DNA of 16,361 nt from JBJXGC01 sp046154545. Lineage in GTDB: Bacteria > Chloroflexota > Dehalococcoidia > Tepidiformales > Tepidiformaceae. Under the pieces are notes generated by a model. The model did no database searches. It had not been told where the DNA came from and was given only the letters and a program-made list of their open reading frames with translations. The stretch lies in NCBI GenBank assembly GCA_046154545.1, contig JBJXGC010000255.1:1-16361 (forward strand). Direction: 5' to 3'. How positions within the stretch are numbered: the stretch's first letter is position 1; each line of letters starts with the position of its first letter. Both the position numbers and the translations under genes were made by a program. Below, one piece after another: positions 6,938 through 13,595 of this stretch.

Positions 6938-7318
6938 CTATCCATTGTCCGCCTGCGAGGCCGGGGGGTTGTACTGGATGAGCTGGACGTAGTTGCCGTC
7001 GGGGTCGGGGAAGGTGGAGATGACTCCGCCCCAGTATTCGACGCCCTCCTTGCGGATGAAGGTGACGCCTTGCGCTTCGAGACGCTTGCGTTCGGCGACT
7101 ACGTCATCGACGTTGAAGTCGATGAGGATGCGGGCGGGCTCCTTCGTGGGCCCTTTGACCTCGCTGTGGCCGTCGATGCCGATCGTGGCGCCGCCGGCGT
7201 CGAGGGCGTCCGGGCCCATTTCGGGTCTCAGCGGGAGGCCGATTACATCGCGGTAGAAGGCGAGGAGCTTCTCGGGCTGCTCGCTGGTGATGTTGAGGAA
7301 GAGGCTGTTGACCTTCAT
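6938..7318 (-). CDS. VOC-superfamily protein (glyoxalase/bleomycin-resistance fold)
   Basis: This 126-residue protein has the paired beta-alpha-beta-beta-beta modules of the vicinal oxygen chelate fold. The first runs from VNSLFLNITSEQPEKLLAFY (3-22), the second from ARILIDFNVDDV (62-73) to FPDPDGNYVQLIQY (103-116). The usual metal ligands seem changed: the first strand has Asn where many enzymes have His, and the terminal Glu is Gln (VQLIQ). It may therefore be a binding protein rather than a metal enzyme. The ATG at 7318 is chosen for the GGGAG about 8 nt upstream; the frame is open to 7435 but the extension is not VOC-like. It heads a likely operon with the YafY regulator. Confidence 0.88.
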   Translation of the reverse strand: MKVNSLFLNITSEQPEKLLAFYRDVIGLPLRPEMGPDALDAGGATIGIDGHSEVKGPTKEPARILIDFNVDDVVAERKRLEAQGVTFIRKEGVEYWGGVISTFPDPDGNYVQLIQYNPPASQADNG

Positions 7319-7362
7319 GGATGGTCTCCCGGTTTGAGGATCCGCCCGTTGGCGAGCGGTCC

Positions 7363-7416
7363 TGCTGACAGTAGGTGACTCATGCTGACAGCATCGTGTC
7401 AGGAGGTCGAGACCTC
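7363..7416. promoter_or_regulatory. Dense operator-like repeats between the VOC and serpin genes
   Basis: Three related sites lie in 40 bp: TGCTGACAG at 7363-7371, the same nine bases at 7383-7391 (start-to-start 20 bp, about two helical turns), and inverted TGTCAG at 7397-7402. The last two form CTGACA-N6-TGTCAG. Immediately beside them is a palindrome GAGGTC-GA-GACCTC at 7403-7416. The layout suits a dimeric regulator, most simply the YafY-type protein two genes away, acting on the VOC-regulator operon (minus), the serpin (plus), or both. Confidence 0.55.
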
Positions 7417-7485
7417 GAGATATGGCTGCTGCCAACGGAGTGGCGGGAGTGTGTCGGGAAGTGGCGGAGCCGGCCGCGCCGCGCG

Positions 7486-7491
7486 TACATT
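7486..7491 (+). promoter_or_regulatory. -10-like hexamer of the serpin gene
   Basis: TACATT ends 9 nt before the ATG at 7501. The short gap leaves almost no 5' leader and there is no convincing Shine-Dalgarno. Confidence 0.4.
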
Positions 7492-7500
7492 GGGACGGCT

Positions 7501-8805
7501 ATGTGGACATCTGGCAGCGGGCGCGGTTGGGCGGTCGGCGTCGTTGCCGCCGCCGCAATCCTGCTTGGGGGCTGCGGCTCGGACGGCGCCCTCGCCTCTA
7601 CCGAGGTGAAAGCTGACGCGACCCGGGCGGTGCCTTCGGAGGGCGGCCAGGCTGACGTACAAGCGCTCGCGGCGGACAACGCGGACTTCGCATGGGACCT
7701 TTACGGGGTGCTCGCGCGCAAAGACGCGGACGCGAACCTCTTTGCGTCGCCCCACAGCATCTCGCAGGCGCTGGCGATGGCTTTTGCGGGCGCCCGGGGC
7801 GAGACCGCGACGGAGATGGCGGCGGCCCTGCACTACCGCATCGACCAGGACCGCTTGCACTCAGCGTTCAACGCCCTCGAGGCGGCGCTGACGCCGCCGA
7901 AGGAAGCGCCGGGCAAGGACCCGGCGCCGTTGCGGCTCAACATCGCGAATTCGGCCTGGGCACAGAAGGACCACCCGTTCGAACGGGCCTTCCTCGAGAC
8001 GCTGGCCGTCAACTACGGCGCCGGTGTCCGCCTCATCGATTTCGCGCGCGACCCGGAAGCGGCACGCGAGACGATCAACGACTGGGTGAGCGAGCGCACG
8101 GAGGAGCGGGTCAAGGACCTCCTGCCGGAGGGCTCGATCACGGGCCTTACGCGGCTCGTGCTGGCGAATGCGGTCTACTTTAAGGCCGACTGGACGCATC
8201 CATTTACGAAGGACGCGACGCAGCCCGGCCCCTTCACGACACGCACGGGCACGAGCGTCGAGGTCCCGATGATGCGCCAGCAGGCATCCTTCGCGTACGG
8301 GCGCGTGGGTGGCGTCGAGGCGGTGGAACTGCCGTACGCTGATGGGCGCGCCTCTATGGTGGTCCTCCTCCCACCCGCCGGTGGTTTCGACGCCTTCGAA
8401 GCCGGCCTCGACGGCGCCGGCGTGCGCGCGCTGCTTTCCAGCCTGAAGCCGGCGACGGTGAACCTGGCGTTGCCGAAGTTCGAGTTCACGGCGGAGTTCT
8501 CGCTCAAGGAGGCGCTCGAGGCGCTCGGCATGAAGGCCGCCTTCGAGCCCGAGCGGTCGGACTTCTCGGGCATGGACGGGACGCGTGAACTCTTCGTTTC
8601 GGGCGTCTTCCACAAGGCATTCGTTCGCGTGGACGAAAAAGGGACGGAGGCGGCGGCCGCGACAGCAGTGGTCCTCACTGGGACGTCGGCGCCGCTCGAT
8701 GTCGTGCAGTTGACCGTGGACAGGCCCTTCGTCTTCCTCATCCGTGATACACGGACGGGCGCCATCCTGTTCGCCGGTAGGGTGACTAACCCGGTTGCGA
8801 AGTAG
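7501..8805 (+). CDS. Serpin family protease inhibitor, predicted lipoprotein
   Basis: This is a 434-residue serpin. A lipoprotein signal peptide covers residues 1-24, with lipobox LGGC ending at Cys25, so the protein should be lipid-anchored on the outer face of the membrane. The serpin body starts near residue 55 and shows LFASPHSISQALAMAFAGA (80-98) and NAVYFKADW (223-231). The C-terminal signature is DRPFVFLIRDTRTGAILFAG (407-426). The hinge EKGTEAAAAT (379-388) carries the small residues needed for loop insertion, so it should be a true inhibitor. Counting 17 residues from E379 puts the cleaved bond at T395-S396; the target is unknown. The frame is open back to 7375, but the ATG at 7501 gives the signal peptide. 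It converges on the MFS gene with a 2-nt gap. Confidence 0.93.
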   Translation: MWTSGSGRGWAVGVVAAAAILLGGCGSDGALASTEVKADATRAVPSEGGQADVQALAADNADFAWDLYGVLARKDADANLFASPHSISQALAMAFAGARGETATEMAAALHYRIDQDRLHSAFNALEAALTPPKEAPGKDPAPLRLNIANSAWAQKDHPFERAFLETLAVNYGAGVRLIDFARDPEAARETINDWVSERTEERVKDLLPEGSITGLTRLVLANAVYFKADWTHPFTKDATQPGPFTTRTGTSVEVPMMRQQASFAYGRVGGVEAVELPYADGRASMVVLLPPAGGFDAFEAGLDGAGVRALLSSLKPATVNLALPKFEFTAEFSLKEALEALGMKAAFEPERSDFSGMDGTRELFVSGVFHKAFVRVDEKGTEAAAATAVVLTGTSAPLDVVQLTVDRPFVFLIRDTRTGAILFAGRVTNPVAK

Positions 8806-8807
8806 CT

Positions 8808-10067
8808 CTACGCGAGCGGCGCACGCCGCGGAGGCGGCGGGCGCAGCCCAAGGACGAGCACGGTGGCGAGCAGGCTCATCGCGGCGCCGAAGGCGATGGG
8901 CAGCACGTAGCTTTCGCGGACGTCATAGATGGCGCCGGCAAGGGTGGGGCCAATGAGCGCGCCGAAGGCGGCGCCTGTATAGAGGATGCCAAGGATGCTC
9001 CCGACGTTCCGGCCGCCAAAGAAATCGGCGGTGAGTGGCGGGGCGAGCGCGACATAGGCTCCGTAGGCCGCGCCGAAGACCAGGGCGAAGAGGGTCAGCG
9101 ACCAGAGGCCCTCAGCGACCAGCCAGAAGCACATGTCGAGGGCCATCGCACCGAAGGCGACGGCGAGCGACTGGCGGCGGCCGAAGCGGTCGGCCACCGG
9201 CCCGGTCGCGAGCCTGCCGAGCGTGCTCCCGATACCGATGCAGCCGACGAGGAGGGCGCCCCGGGTGGTGCTCAGGCCGTGATCCTTCGCATAGGGGACG
9301 AGGTGGGCGAAGGGGATGAAGAGGGCGAGGCCGCTGGCGGCCGCGGCGCCGTAGAAGAGGACGAAGGTGCGGGTGCGGATCGCCTCGCGCGCGCTGAAAC
9401 CGGCGACGGCGGTGCTGGACCCAGCCGGTATTGGGACCGGCGTGTCGCCATCGGGGCCGAGCGCCCGGCGGGCCGGGGAGTGCTCGACGAGCAGGGCCGC
9501 GGGGATGCCGCCGGCCGCCATGGCGATGCCGAGGACGAGATAGGCCCGCTCCCAGCCGGCGGTTTCGATGATCCAGGTGGTGATCAACGGCATGCAGAGC
9601 GTGCCGAGGCCGATGCCACTGACGGCGATCCCGGAGGCGAGCCCCCGGCGGCGGACGAACCAGCGCTGGATGGCGCTGACGGCCGGGACGTAGGCGGCGC
9701 CGAGCCCAACGCCGACGGCGAGGCTGTAGGTGAGGTAGACCTGCCACAGCTCCCGCGCGAAGCTGGCGAGGACGAGGCCAACGGCCATCGTGACGACACC
9801 GAAGAGGGCAACCCGCCGCGGGCCGATGCGGTCCGCGAGCGGCCCGCTGATGGCCCCAAGCGAGAAGTAGAGAAACCCGGCGATCGAGAACACCAGCGAC
9901 GTGTCACCACGGGAGGCGTCAAAGGAATCACGTAACGCCGGGAAGAACGAGGCGAAGGAGTAGGCAGCGCCGAAGCCAAGGAAGAGGATGACGAAGGTGC
10001 CTGCCACGACGAACCAGCCGTAGAAGATGCGGGGGGCGGCGTCAGCTGACGTCTTCGTACCGGCCAT
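8808..10067 (-). CDS. MFS transporter, oxalate/formate antiporter-like (OFA/monocarboxylate type)
   Basis: This is a 419-residue membrane protein with about 12 hydrophobic segments and a central loop around residues 195-230. The first segment, FYGWFVVAGTFVILFLGFGA, matches the start of OFA and monocarboxylate-transporter-like MFS proteins. The loop between helices 2 and 3 has the MFS motif GPLADRIGPRR (75-85), repeated in the second half as GPVADRFGRR. It probably moves a small carboxylate or similar anion across the cytoplasmic membrane; the substrate cannot be deduced. The ATG at 10067 follows TAGACT by 7 nt, without a ribosome-binding site. Its 3' end faces the serpin gene with only two bases between stop codons. 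No linked metabolic gene suggests a pathway. Confidence 0.9.
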   Translation of the reverse strand: MAGTKTSADAAPRIFYGWFVVAGTFVILFLGFGAAYSFASFFPALRDSFDASRGDTSLVFSIAGFLYFSLGAISGPLADRIGPRRVALFGVVTMAVGLVLASFARELWQVYLTYSLAVGVGLGAAYVPAVSAIQRWFVRRRGLASGIAVSGIGLGTLCMPLITTWIIETAGWERAYLVLGIAMAAGGIPAALLVEHSPARRALGPDGDTPVPIPAGSSTAVAGFSAREAIRTRTFVLFYGAAAASGLALFIPFAHLVPYAKDHGLSTTRGALLVGCIGIGSTLGRLATGPVADRFGRRQSLAVAFGAMALDMCFWLVAEGLWSLTLFALVFGAAYGAYVALAPPLTADFFGGRNVGSILGILYTGAAFGALIGPTLAGAIYDVRESYVLPIAFGAAMSLLATVLVLGLRPPPPRRAPLA

Positions 10068-10074
10068 CCGGGCA

Positions 10075-10080
10075 AGTCTA
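10075..10080 (-). promoter_or_regulatory. -10-like hexamer of the MFS gene, leaderless arrangement
   Basis: TAGACT ends 7 nt before the ATG at 10067. This is the distance at which the first transcribed base is about the A of the start codon. Confidence 0.45.
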
Positions 10081-10130
10081 CGTGGTCGCGGCGGGTCCGG
10101 GCCGCCGCGTTCGCCCTTCGGGTCACTCGC

Positions 10131-10505
10131 TCAGAGCAGTTCGGCCGCCACCAGGCTCGGGCGGGCGACGAAGCGGTGCCCGATATAATCGACGACCACG
10201 GCGAAGCCTTCGATCGTGCGGCCGCCGAGGAGCGCGAGGTCGCCCTGGCCAGCGAAGACGACTTCGTCCGCGGTCTCGTAGCCCTCGGCGCCGACGATCG
10301 CGTAGCCCACGTCGCGGACGACCCGTTCGCCCGTCGCCGTCTGAAAAGCGAGCTGCTTCCGGCGGCTGATGCCCGCCGCCTCCAGGAGATCGGCGGGCAG
10401 CCAGGTGAGTTCGGAGCCGCTATCCACGAGCGCTTCGACCGCTGGCGTGGCCCGGGATTCGTCCCGTGGGTTGGCCGCAATGACGTTGACGTGGAGAGCG
10501 CTCAC
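10131..10505 (-). CDS. Retropepsin-like aspartic protease-fold protein
   Basis: This is a 124-residue protein, the size of one retropepsin monomer. ALVDSGSELTWLP (25-37) is the active-site loop, with D28-S-G in place of the common D-T-G, and LLGGRTIEGFAVVVD (92-106) matches the second conserved Gly-rich region of clan AA proteins. Such proteins must dimerise to form an active site. No signal peptide or membrane segment is seen, so it is likely cytoplasmic. The start is GTG at 10505, seven bases after TATACT; the upstream GGAG is too close to serve as a normal ribosome-binding site. It lies on the same strand as the MFS gene, about 60 nt upstream of it, and divergent from the ABC exporter. Substrate and activity are unknown. 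Confidence 0.8.
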   Translation of the reverse strand: MSALHVNVIAANPRDESRATPAVEALVDSGSELTWLPADLLEAAGISRRKQLAFQTATGERVVRDVGYAIVGAEGYETADEVVFAGQGDLALLGGRTIEGFAVVVDYIGHRFVARPSLVAAELL

Positions 10506-10512
10506 GGCTCCG

Positions 10513-10518
10513 AGTATA
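10513..10518 (-). promoter_or_regulatory. -10-like hexamer of the retropepsin-like gene, leaderless arrangement
   Basis: TATACT (5 of 6 to TATAAT) ends 7 nt before the GTG at 10505. It is the same hexamer and nearly the same spacing as at the Uma2 gene. Confidence 0.5.
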
Positions 10519-10542
10519 TCGCGCCCGCGAACGGTTCGGGGC

Positions 10543-10551
10543 TGCTACGAT
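10543..10551 (+). promoter_or_regulatory. Candidate extended -10 of the ABC exporter operon
   Basis: TGCTACGAT has an upstream TG and a TAnnnT hexamer (10546-10551). It would give a leader of about 35-40 nt carrying the Shine-Dalgarno at 10582-10587. No clear -35 is seen. A similar TGCTACCAT lies upstream of the aspartate-semialdehyde dehydrogenase gene. Confidence 0.35.
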
Positions 10552-10581
10552 CGGCATCGGCGTTCGCCTGGCTGGCGCGCC

Positions 10582-10587
10582 GGGAGG
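10582..10587 (+). promoter_or_regulatory. Shine-Dalgarno that favours a GTG start for the ABC ATPase
   Basis: GGGAGG is 7 nt from the GTG at 10595 but only 1 nt from the in-frame ATG at 10589. Normal spacing therefore selects the GTG. Confidence 0.65.
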
Positions 10588-10594
10588 AATGCGC

Positions 10595-11584
10595 GTGACA
10601 CTCGCCATCCGCACTGAAGCGCTGGCCAGGTTCTTTCCCCCGGGGACCCGGGCGGTCGATGGCATCGACCTGGTGATCGAGCCAGGCCAGATCTTCGGGT
10701 TCCTCGGGCAGAACGGCTCCGGCAAGACGACGACGGTGCGCATGCTCACGACCCTGCTCCGGCCGACCGGAGGGATGGCGGAGGTTGGGGGCCTCGACGT
10801 CACCCGCCGCGGCCGCGAGGTCCGCCGCCTTATCGGGGTGGCCCTCCAGGAAGCCGGCCTCGACGAAATGCAGACCGGGCGCGAACTCCTGACGCTCCAG
10901 GCGAGGATGTTCGGGTTGGGGGGCGGAGCGGCGGCGAAGCGGGCCGACGAACTGCTCGAGATCGTCGATTTGACGGAGGCCGCGGGCCGGCGGGTCGGCA
11001 CCTACTCAGGCGGGATGCAGCGGCGCCTCGACCTGGCGGCGGCGCTGGTCAATCGTCCCTCGATCCTGTTCCTCGACGAGCCGACGACGGGGCTCGACCC
11101 GATCAGCCGGGACACGATCTGGCGGTACCTGGCGGAACTGAACCAGCGCGATGGCGTGACGGTGTTTCTCACGACGCAGTACCTGGAGGAGGCGGACCGG
11201 CTCGCGCATGAGGTGGCAATCATGGATAGCGGCCGGATCGTCGCCCAGGGTTCGCCGGCGGCGCTGAAGGCGAGCATCGGCACCGACGTCGTGACGATCA
11301 GGGCGGAGGGCGGTGAGGTGGCCCTCGCCGCCGCCGCGCGGCTGCTCGCGGCGACCGAGGGCGCGACCGAGGTGCGGAGCGTCGGCGACACCGTGGTCGT
11401 CTATATCGCCGATGGGGCGCGGGCCATCCCGCGGCTCGTGCTCGCGCTGGACGAGGCCTCGATCGCCGTCGCCGAGATCACCCTCGCCCGGCCGACGCTG
11501 GACGACGTCTTCCTGCGGACGACCGGGCATCACATTGAGGTGGGGGCGGTCGTGCCGCCGCCGGCGAAGGGCGGCCACGCATGA
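10595..11584 (+). CDS. ABC exporter ATP-binding protein, DrrA-like
   Basis: This is a 329-residue nucleotide-binding subunit of a drug-resistance-type (DRA) ABC exporter. Walker A is GQNGSGKTT at 38-46, the Q-loop Gln is Q85, the signature is YSGGMQ at 137-142, and Walker B is ILFLDE at 157-162. The switch position reads LTTQYLEEAD with Gln (Q195) instead of His, as is usual in DrrA-type proteins. A C-terminal extension of about 100 residues ends in PTLDDVFLRTTG, also typical of the family. The GTG at 10595 is preferred over the ATG at 10589 from ribosome-binding-site spacing. Its stop overlaps the permease start by four bases (ATGA). The pair probably exports a hydrophobic compound or antibiotic, or a lipid; the substrate is unknown. 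Confidence 0.93.
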   Translation: MTLAIRTEALARFFPPGTRAVDGIDLVIEPGQIFGFLGQNGSGKTTTVRMLTTLLRPTGGMAEVGGLDVTRRGREVRRLIGVALQEAGLDEMQTGRELLTLQARMFGLGGGAAAKRADELLEIVDLTEAAGRRVGTYSGGMQRRLDLAAALVNRPSILFLDEPTTGLDPISRDTIWRYLAELNQRDGVTVFLTTQYLEEADRLAHEVAIMDSGRIVAQGSPAALKASIGTDVVTIRAEGGEVALAAAARLLAATEGATEVRSVGDTVVVYIADGARAIPRLVLALDEASIAVAEITLARPTLDDVFLRTTGHHIEVGAVVPPPAKGGHA

Positions 11585-12336
11585 GCATCCTCCGTTACAC
11601 GTTCATCCTCATGATGCGCGCCATCCGCGAAGCGTTGCGCCAGCCGGGCATCGAGATCGGGAATGTGTTCATCCCGCTCTTCTTCTTCTTCGTGATCGTC
11701 GGGGCGCTGGAGTCCGTGGCCTCGTCGGCTTTCGGTGTCGATGACTTCGTCGGGTTTCAGCTGCCCGTCGCCCTGCTCCAGGCGGTGGCTGTGGGGACTG
11801 CCGGCTCGGGGCTGGTGAGCGACATCCAGCGCGGCTACTTCGACAAGCTCGCGCTGACCCCGGCGCCGCGGGCGGCGATCGTGCTCGGCCGGATGGCCGG
11901 CGACGGCGTGCGGGCGGCGGCCCTCGGCAGTTTGATGCTGATCGCCGGGTTGCTGGCCGGGGCGAACATCGAGGCCGGCCCGCTCGGGGCGGTCGTGCTC
12001 GTGGGGATGGGCGTCGTCTTCTCGCTCGCCTACTCGGGCCTCGGGGTCGCCCTCGCCCTCCGCACGGCGAGTAACCAGGCGGTGCAGCTGAGCTTCATCC
12101 TGTTCTTCCCGCTGCTCTTCCTCTCGCCGTCGTTCGCCCCGAAGGAAGTCTATTCTGGCTGGCTGAAGTTCCTTGTGACGATCAACCCGTTCACCTACGT
12201 CCTCGAGGGCTGCCGCGCGCTGGTGCTCGATGGCTGGGACGGCCCGGCCCTGCTGAAAGCGTTCGCCGCGATCACGGGGCTGGCGCTGGTGACGATGAGC
12301 ATGACGGTTGCGGCCTACGGCCACCGGAAGGCGTAG
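11581..12336 (+). CDS. ABC-2 type exporter permease, DrrB-like
   Basis: This is a 251-residue integral membrane protein with about six hydrophobic segments (near 28-42, 58-80, 108-130, 135-160, 170-187 and 228-246). Family features are the N-terminal MMRAIREALRQP, DIQRGYFDKLALTPAPR (81-97), which is the coupling-helix region of ABC-2 permeases, and INPFTYVLEGCRAL (201-214) near the end. It is the membrane half of the exporter encoded by the preceding gene, which it overlaps by four bases, so the two subunits are made together. Length is typical for DrrB-like permeases. The gene is followed by a hairpin-rich convergent gap. Cargo cannot be deduced from the sequence. Confidence 0.92.
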   Translation: MSILRYTFILMMRAIREALRQPGIEIGNVFIPLFFFFVIVGALESVASSAFGVDDFVGFQLPVALLQAVAVGTAGSGLVSDIQRGYFDKLALTPAPRAAIVLGRMAGDGVRAAALGSLMLIAGLLAGANIEAGPLGAVVLVGMGVVFSLAYSGLGVALALRTASNQAVQLSFILFFPLLFLSPSFAPKEVYSGWLKFLVTINPFTYVLEGCRALVLDGWDGPALLKAFAAITGLALVTMSMTVAAYGHRKA

Positions 12337-12352
12337 CCGGAAGGCGAGCGGA

Positions 12353-12369
12353 GCGCTGTTGGGCAGCGC
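12353..12369. terminator. Short hairpin after the exporter operon
   Basis: GCGCTG and CAGCGC arms with a 5-nt loop begin 16 nt after the permease stop. There is no T tract on either side, so it may only slow polymerase or protect the mRNA end. Confidence 0.3.
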
Positions 12370-12400
12370 CGGCGGCGTTCGGCGTCCAGCGGCAGTCACT

Positions 12401-12500
12401 GTAGCCGCGACGCTCCTGCGTCGCTGGATTCCGGCCACCGTCGGATTCGCGCGACGCAGGCCTTCGCCTGGACCCCAGCGGCCGTGACGGCCGCGGCTAC
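12401..12500. repeat. 100-bp palindromic, REP/MITE-like element
   Basis: The element is bounded by inverted GTAGCCGCG (12401-12409) and CGCGGCTAC (12492-12500). Inside are several perfect hairpins: GCGACGC-TCCT-GCGTCGC (12407-12424), CAGGC-CTTC-GCCTG (12457-12470) and GCGGCCGT-G-ACGGCCGC (12478-12494). In addition CCTGCGTCGC (12415-12424) is complementary to GCGACGCAGG (12451-12460). It fills most of the convergent gap between the exporter and asd and supplies the asd stop codon. No target duplication is visible. It could act as a bidirectional terminator or belong to a dispersed repeat family; no second copy is seen in this window. Confidence 0.55.
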
Positions 12501-13522
12501 TGGCGGCGGACCAGCCGTCGCTGGTCCGCTGCGACCAGGACGTCCACCACATTCGTCGCGGCGCCTTTGCGGATGCTGTCGGTAAGGGCCCAGAAGGTGA
12601 GGGCGCCGGGGCATGAGGTGTCGGTGCGGATGCGCCCGACGAGCACGCTGTCGGTGCCGGCGACGTCCATGGGGGTGGGGTACTGCTCGTTCGCGGGGTC
12701 ATCGACGACGGTGACGCCGGGGGCGCCGGCCATCAGGCGGCGGGCTTCGGCCGGGTCGATGGGGCGTTCGAACTCGGCCCAGACGGTCATCGCGTGGCCG
12801 AAAAAGGTGGGGATGCGGACGCAGGTGGCGCTGATTGCGATCTCCGGGGCGTGGAGGATCTTGCGGGTCTCGTTCGCCATCTTGATCTCCTCCTTCGTGT
12901 AGCCGTCTTCGGCGAAGAGGTCGACCTGGGGGACGGCGTTGAAGGCGATCTCGCGCTTCTGCGTGCCGGACGGTTCGGAGCGGCCTTCGAGGCGGGCACG
13001 GGTCTCGCTGGCGAGGCCTTCGACGGCGGCGGCGCCGGCCCCGGCCACGGCCTGGTAGGTGCTGACGATGATCCGCTTGAGCGGGTTGATCTGGTGGATG
13101 GGGTTGAGGGCCATGACCATCGGCGTGGTCGTGCAGTTCGGCTGGCTGACGATGCCGGTGTGCCATTCAAGGTCGGCGGCGTTGATTTCGGGGATGACGA
13201 GGGGGACGGCCGGGTCCATGCGGTAGGCGCTGGAGTCGTCGATGACGAAGCTGCCGTTTGCCTGGGCGATGGGCGCGTAGAGCTTCGAGGCGGCGCCGGA
13301 GGCGGAGAGGAAGACGACCTGGTCGTCCTTCGTGAAGCTGGCTTCAGTCGTCTCTTCGATCGTGATCTCTTTGCCGCGGAAGGTGACCTGCCTGCCGGCG
13401 GAGCGGGCGGTGGCGAGGAGGCGGAGACGGCCGACGGGGATGGCGCGCTCGTCGAGGATCTTGAGGAATTCGCGGCCGACGATGCCGGCGCCGCCGACCA
13501 CCGTGATGTTGTAGGCGTCCAT
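12497..13522 (-). CDS. asd: Aspartate-semialdehyde dehydrogenase
   Basis: This is a 341-residue enzyme that reduces aspartyl phosphate to aspartate semialdehyde with NADPH, on the pathway to lysine (and diaminopimelate), threonine and methionine. The N-terminal Rossmann motif is GGAGIVG (10-16). The catalytic Cys is C130 in SQPNCTTTPMV. STYQAVAGAG (154-163) and the RIPTFFGHA segment with H243 complete the active site. Length is normal. The ATG at 13522 has GGAG eight bases upstream. The last ten residues (QRRLVRRQ and neighbours) come from a perfect hairpin, and the TAG stop lies in the 100-bp palindromic element. The C-terminus may thus have been altered by that element. The gene follows the unknown three-gene operon on the same strand after 73 nt, with its own possible promoter. 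Confidence 0.95.
   Translation of the reverse strand: MDAYNITVVGGAGIVGREFLKILDERAIPVGRLRLLATARSAGRQVTFRGKEITIEETTEASFTKDDQVVFLSASGAASKLYAPIAQANGSFVIDDSSAYRMDPAVPLVIPEINAADLEWHTGIVSQPNCTTTPMVMALNPIHQINPLKRIIVSTYQAVAGAGAAAVEGLASETRARLEGRSEPSGTQKREIAFNAVPQVDLFAEDGYTKEEIKMANETRKILHAPEIAISATCVRIPTFFGHAMTVWAEFERPIDPAEARRLMAGAPGVTVVDDPANEQYPTPMDVAGTDSVLVGRIRTDTSCPGALTFWALTDSIRKGAATNVVDVLVAADQRRLVRRQ
12506..12529. repeat. Perfect 10-bp hairpin inside the 3' end of asd
   Basis: Arms GCGGACCAGC (12506-12515) and GCTGGTCCGC (12520-12529) flank CGTC. The hairpin lies in codons for the final residues of the enzyme and adjoins the palindromic element. It may be a further part of the same repeat or of the transcription end. 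Confidence 0.5.
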
Positions 13523-13549
13523 GAACGGGCTCCGTGGGAGAGTGTGGTG

Positions 13550-13558
13550 ATGGTAGCA
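13550..13558 (-). promoter_or_regulatory. Candidate extended -10 of asd
   Basis: TGCTACCAT has an upstream TG and hexamer TACCAT (13555-13550), about 28 nt before the ATG. It is close to TGCTACGAT at the exporter operon. No -35 match was found. Confidence 0.3.
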
Positions 13559-13595
13559 GGCCGGCGTAACGGGGCCTAACCTAGCAGGGATGCCG

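Noticed and set aside
6210..6992. Plus-strand open frame of 260 codons
   Set aside because: Antisense of the YafY-type regulator, which has clear HTH and WYL motifs.
7363..7402. CRISPR array
   Set aside because: Only two 9-bp direct copies and an inverted one; no repeat-spacer regularity.
7861..8613. Minus-strand open frame of 250 codons
   Set aside because: Antisense of the serpin; Arg-rich and without motifs.
9584..10480. Minus-strand open frame of 298 codons across the MFS and retropepsin-like genes
   Set aside because: Out-of-frame shadow of two real genes; Ser/Arg/Ala-rich.
11530..12702. Minus-strand open frame of 390 codons running through the permease, the gap and the end of asd
   Set aside because: It spans a coding gene in antisense and a hairpin-rich gap; the product is His/Arg/Glu low-complexity.
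12794..13579. Plus-strand open frame of 261 codons
   Set aside because: Antisense of asd.
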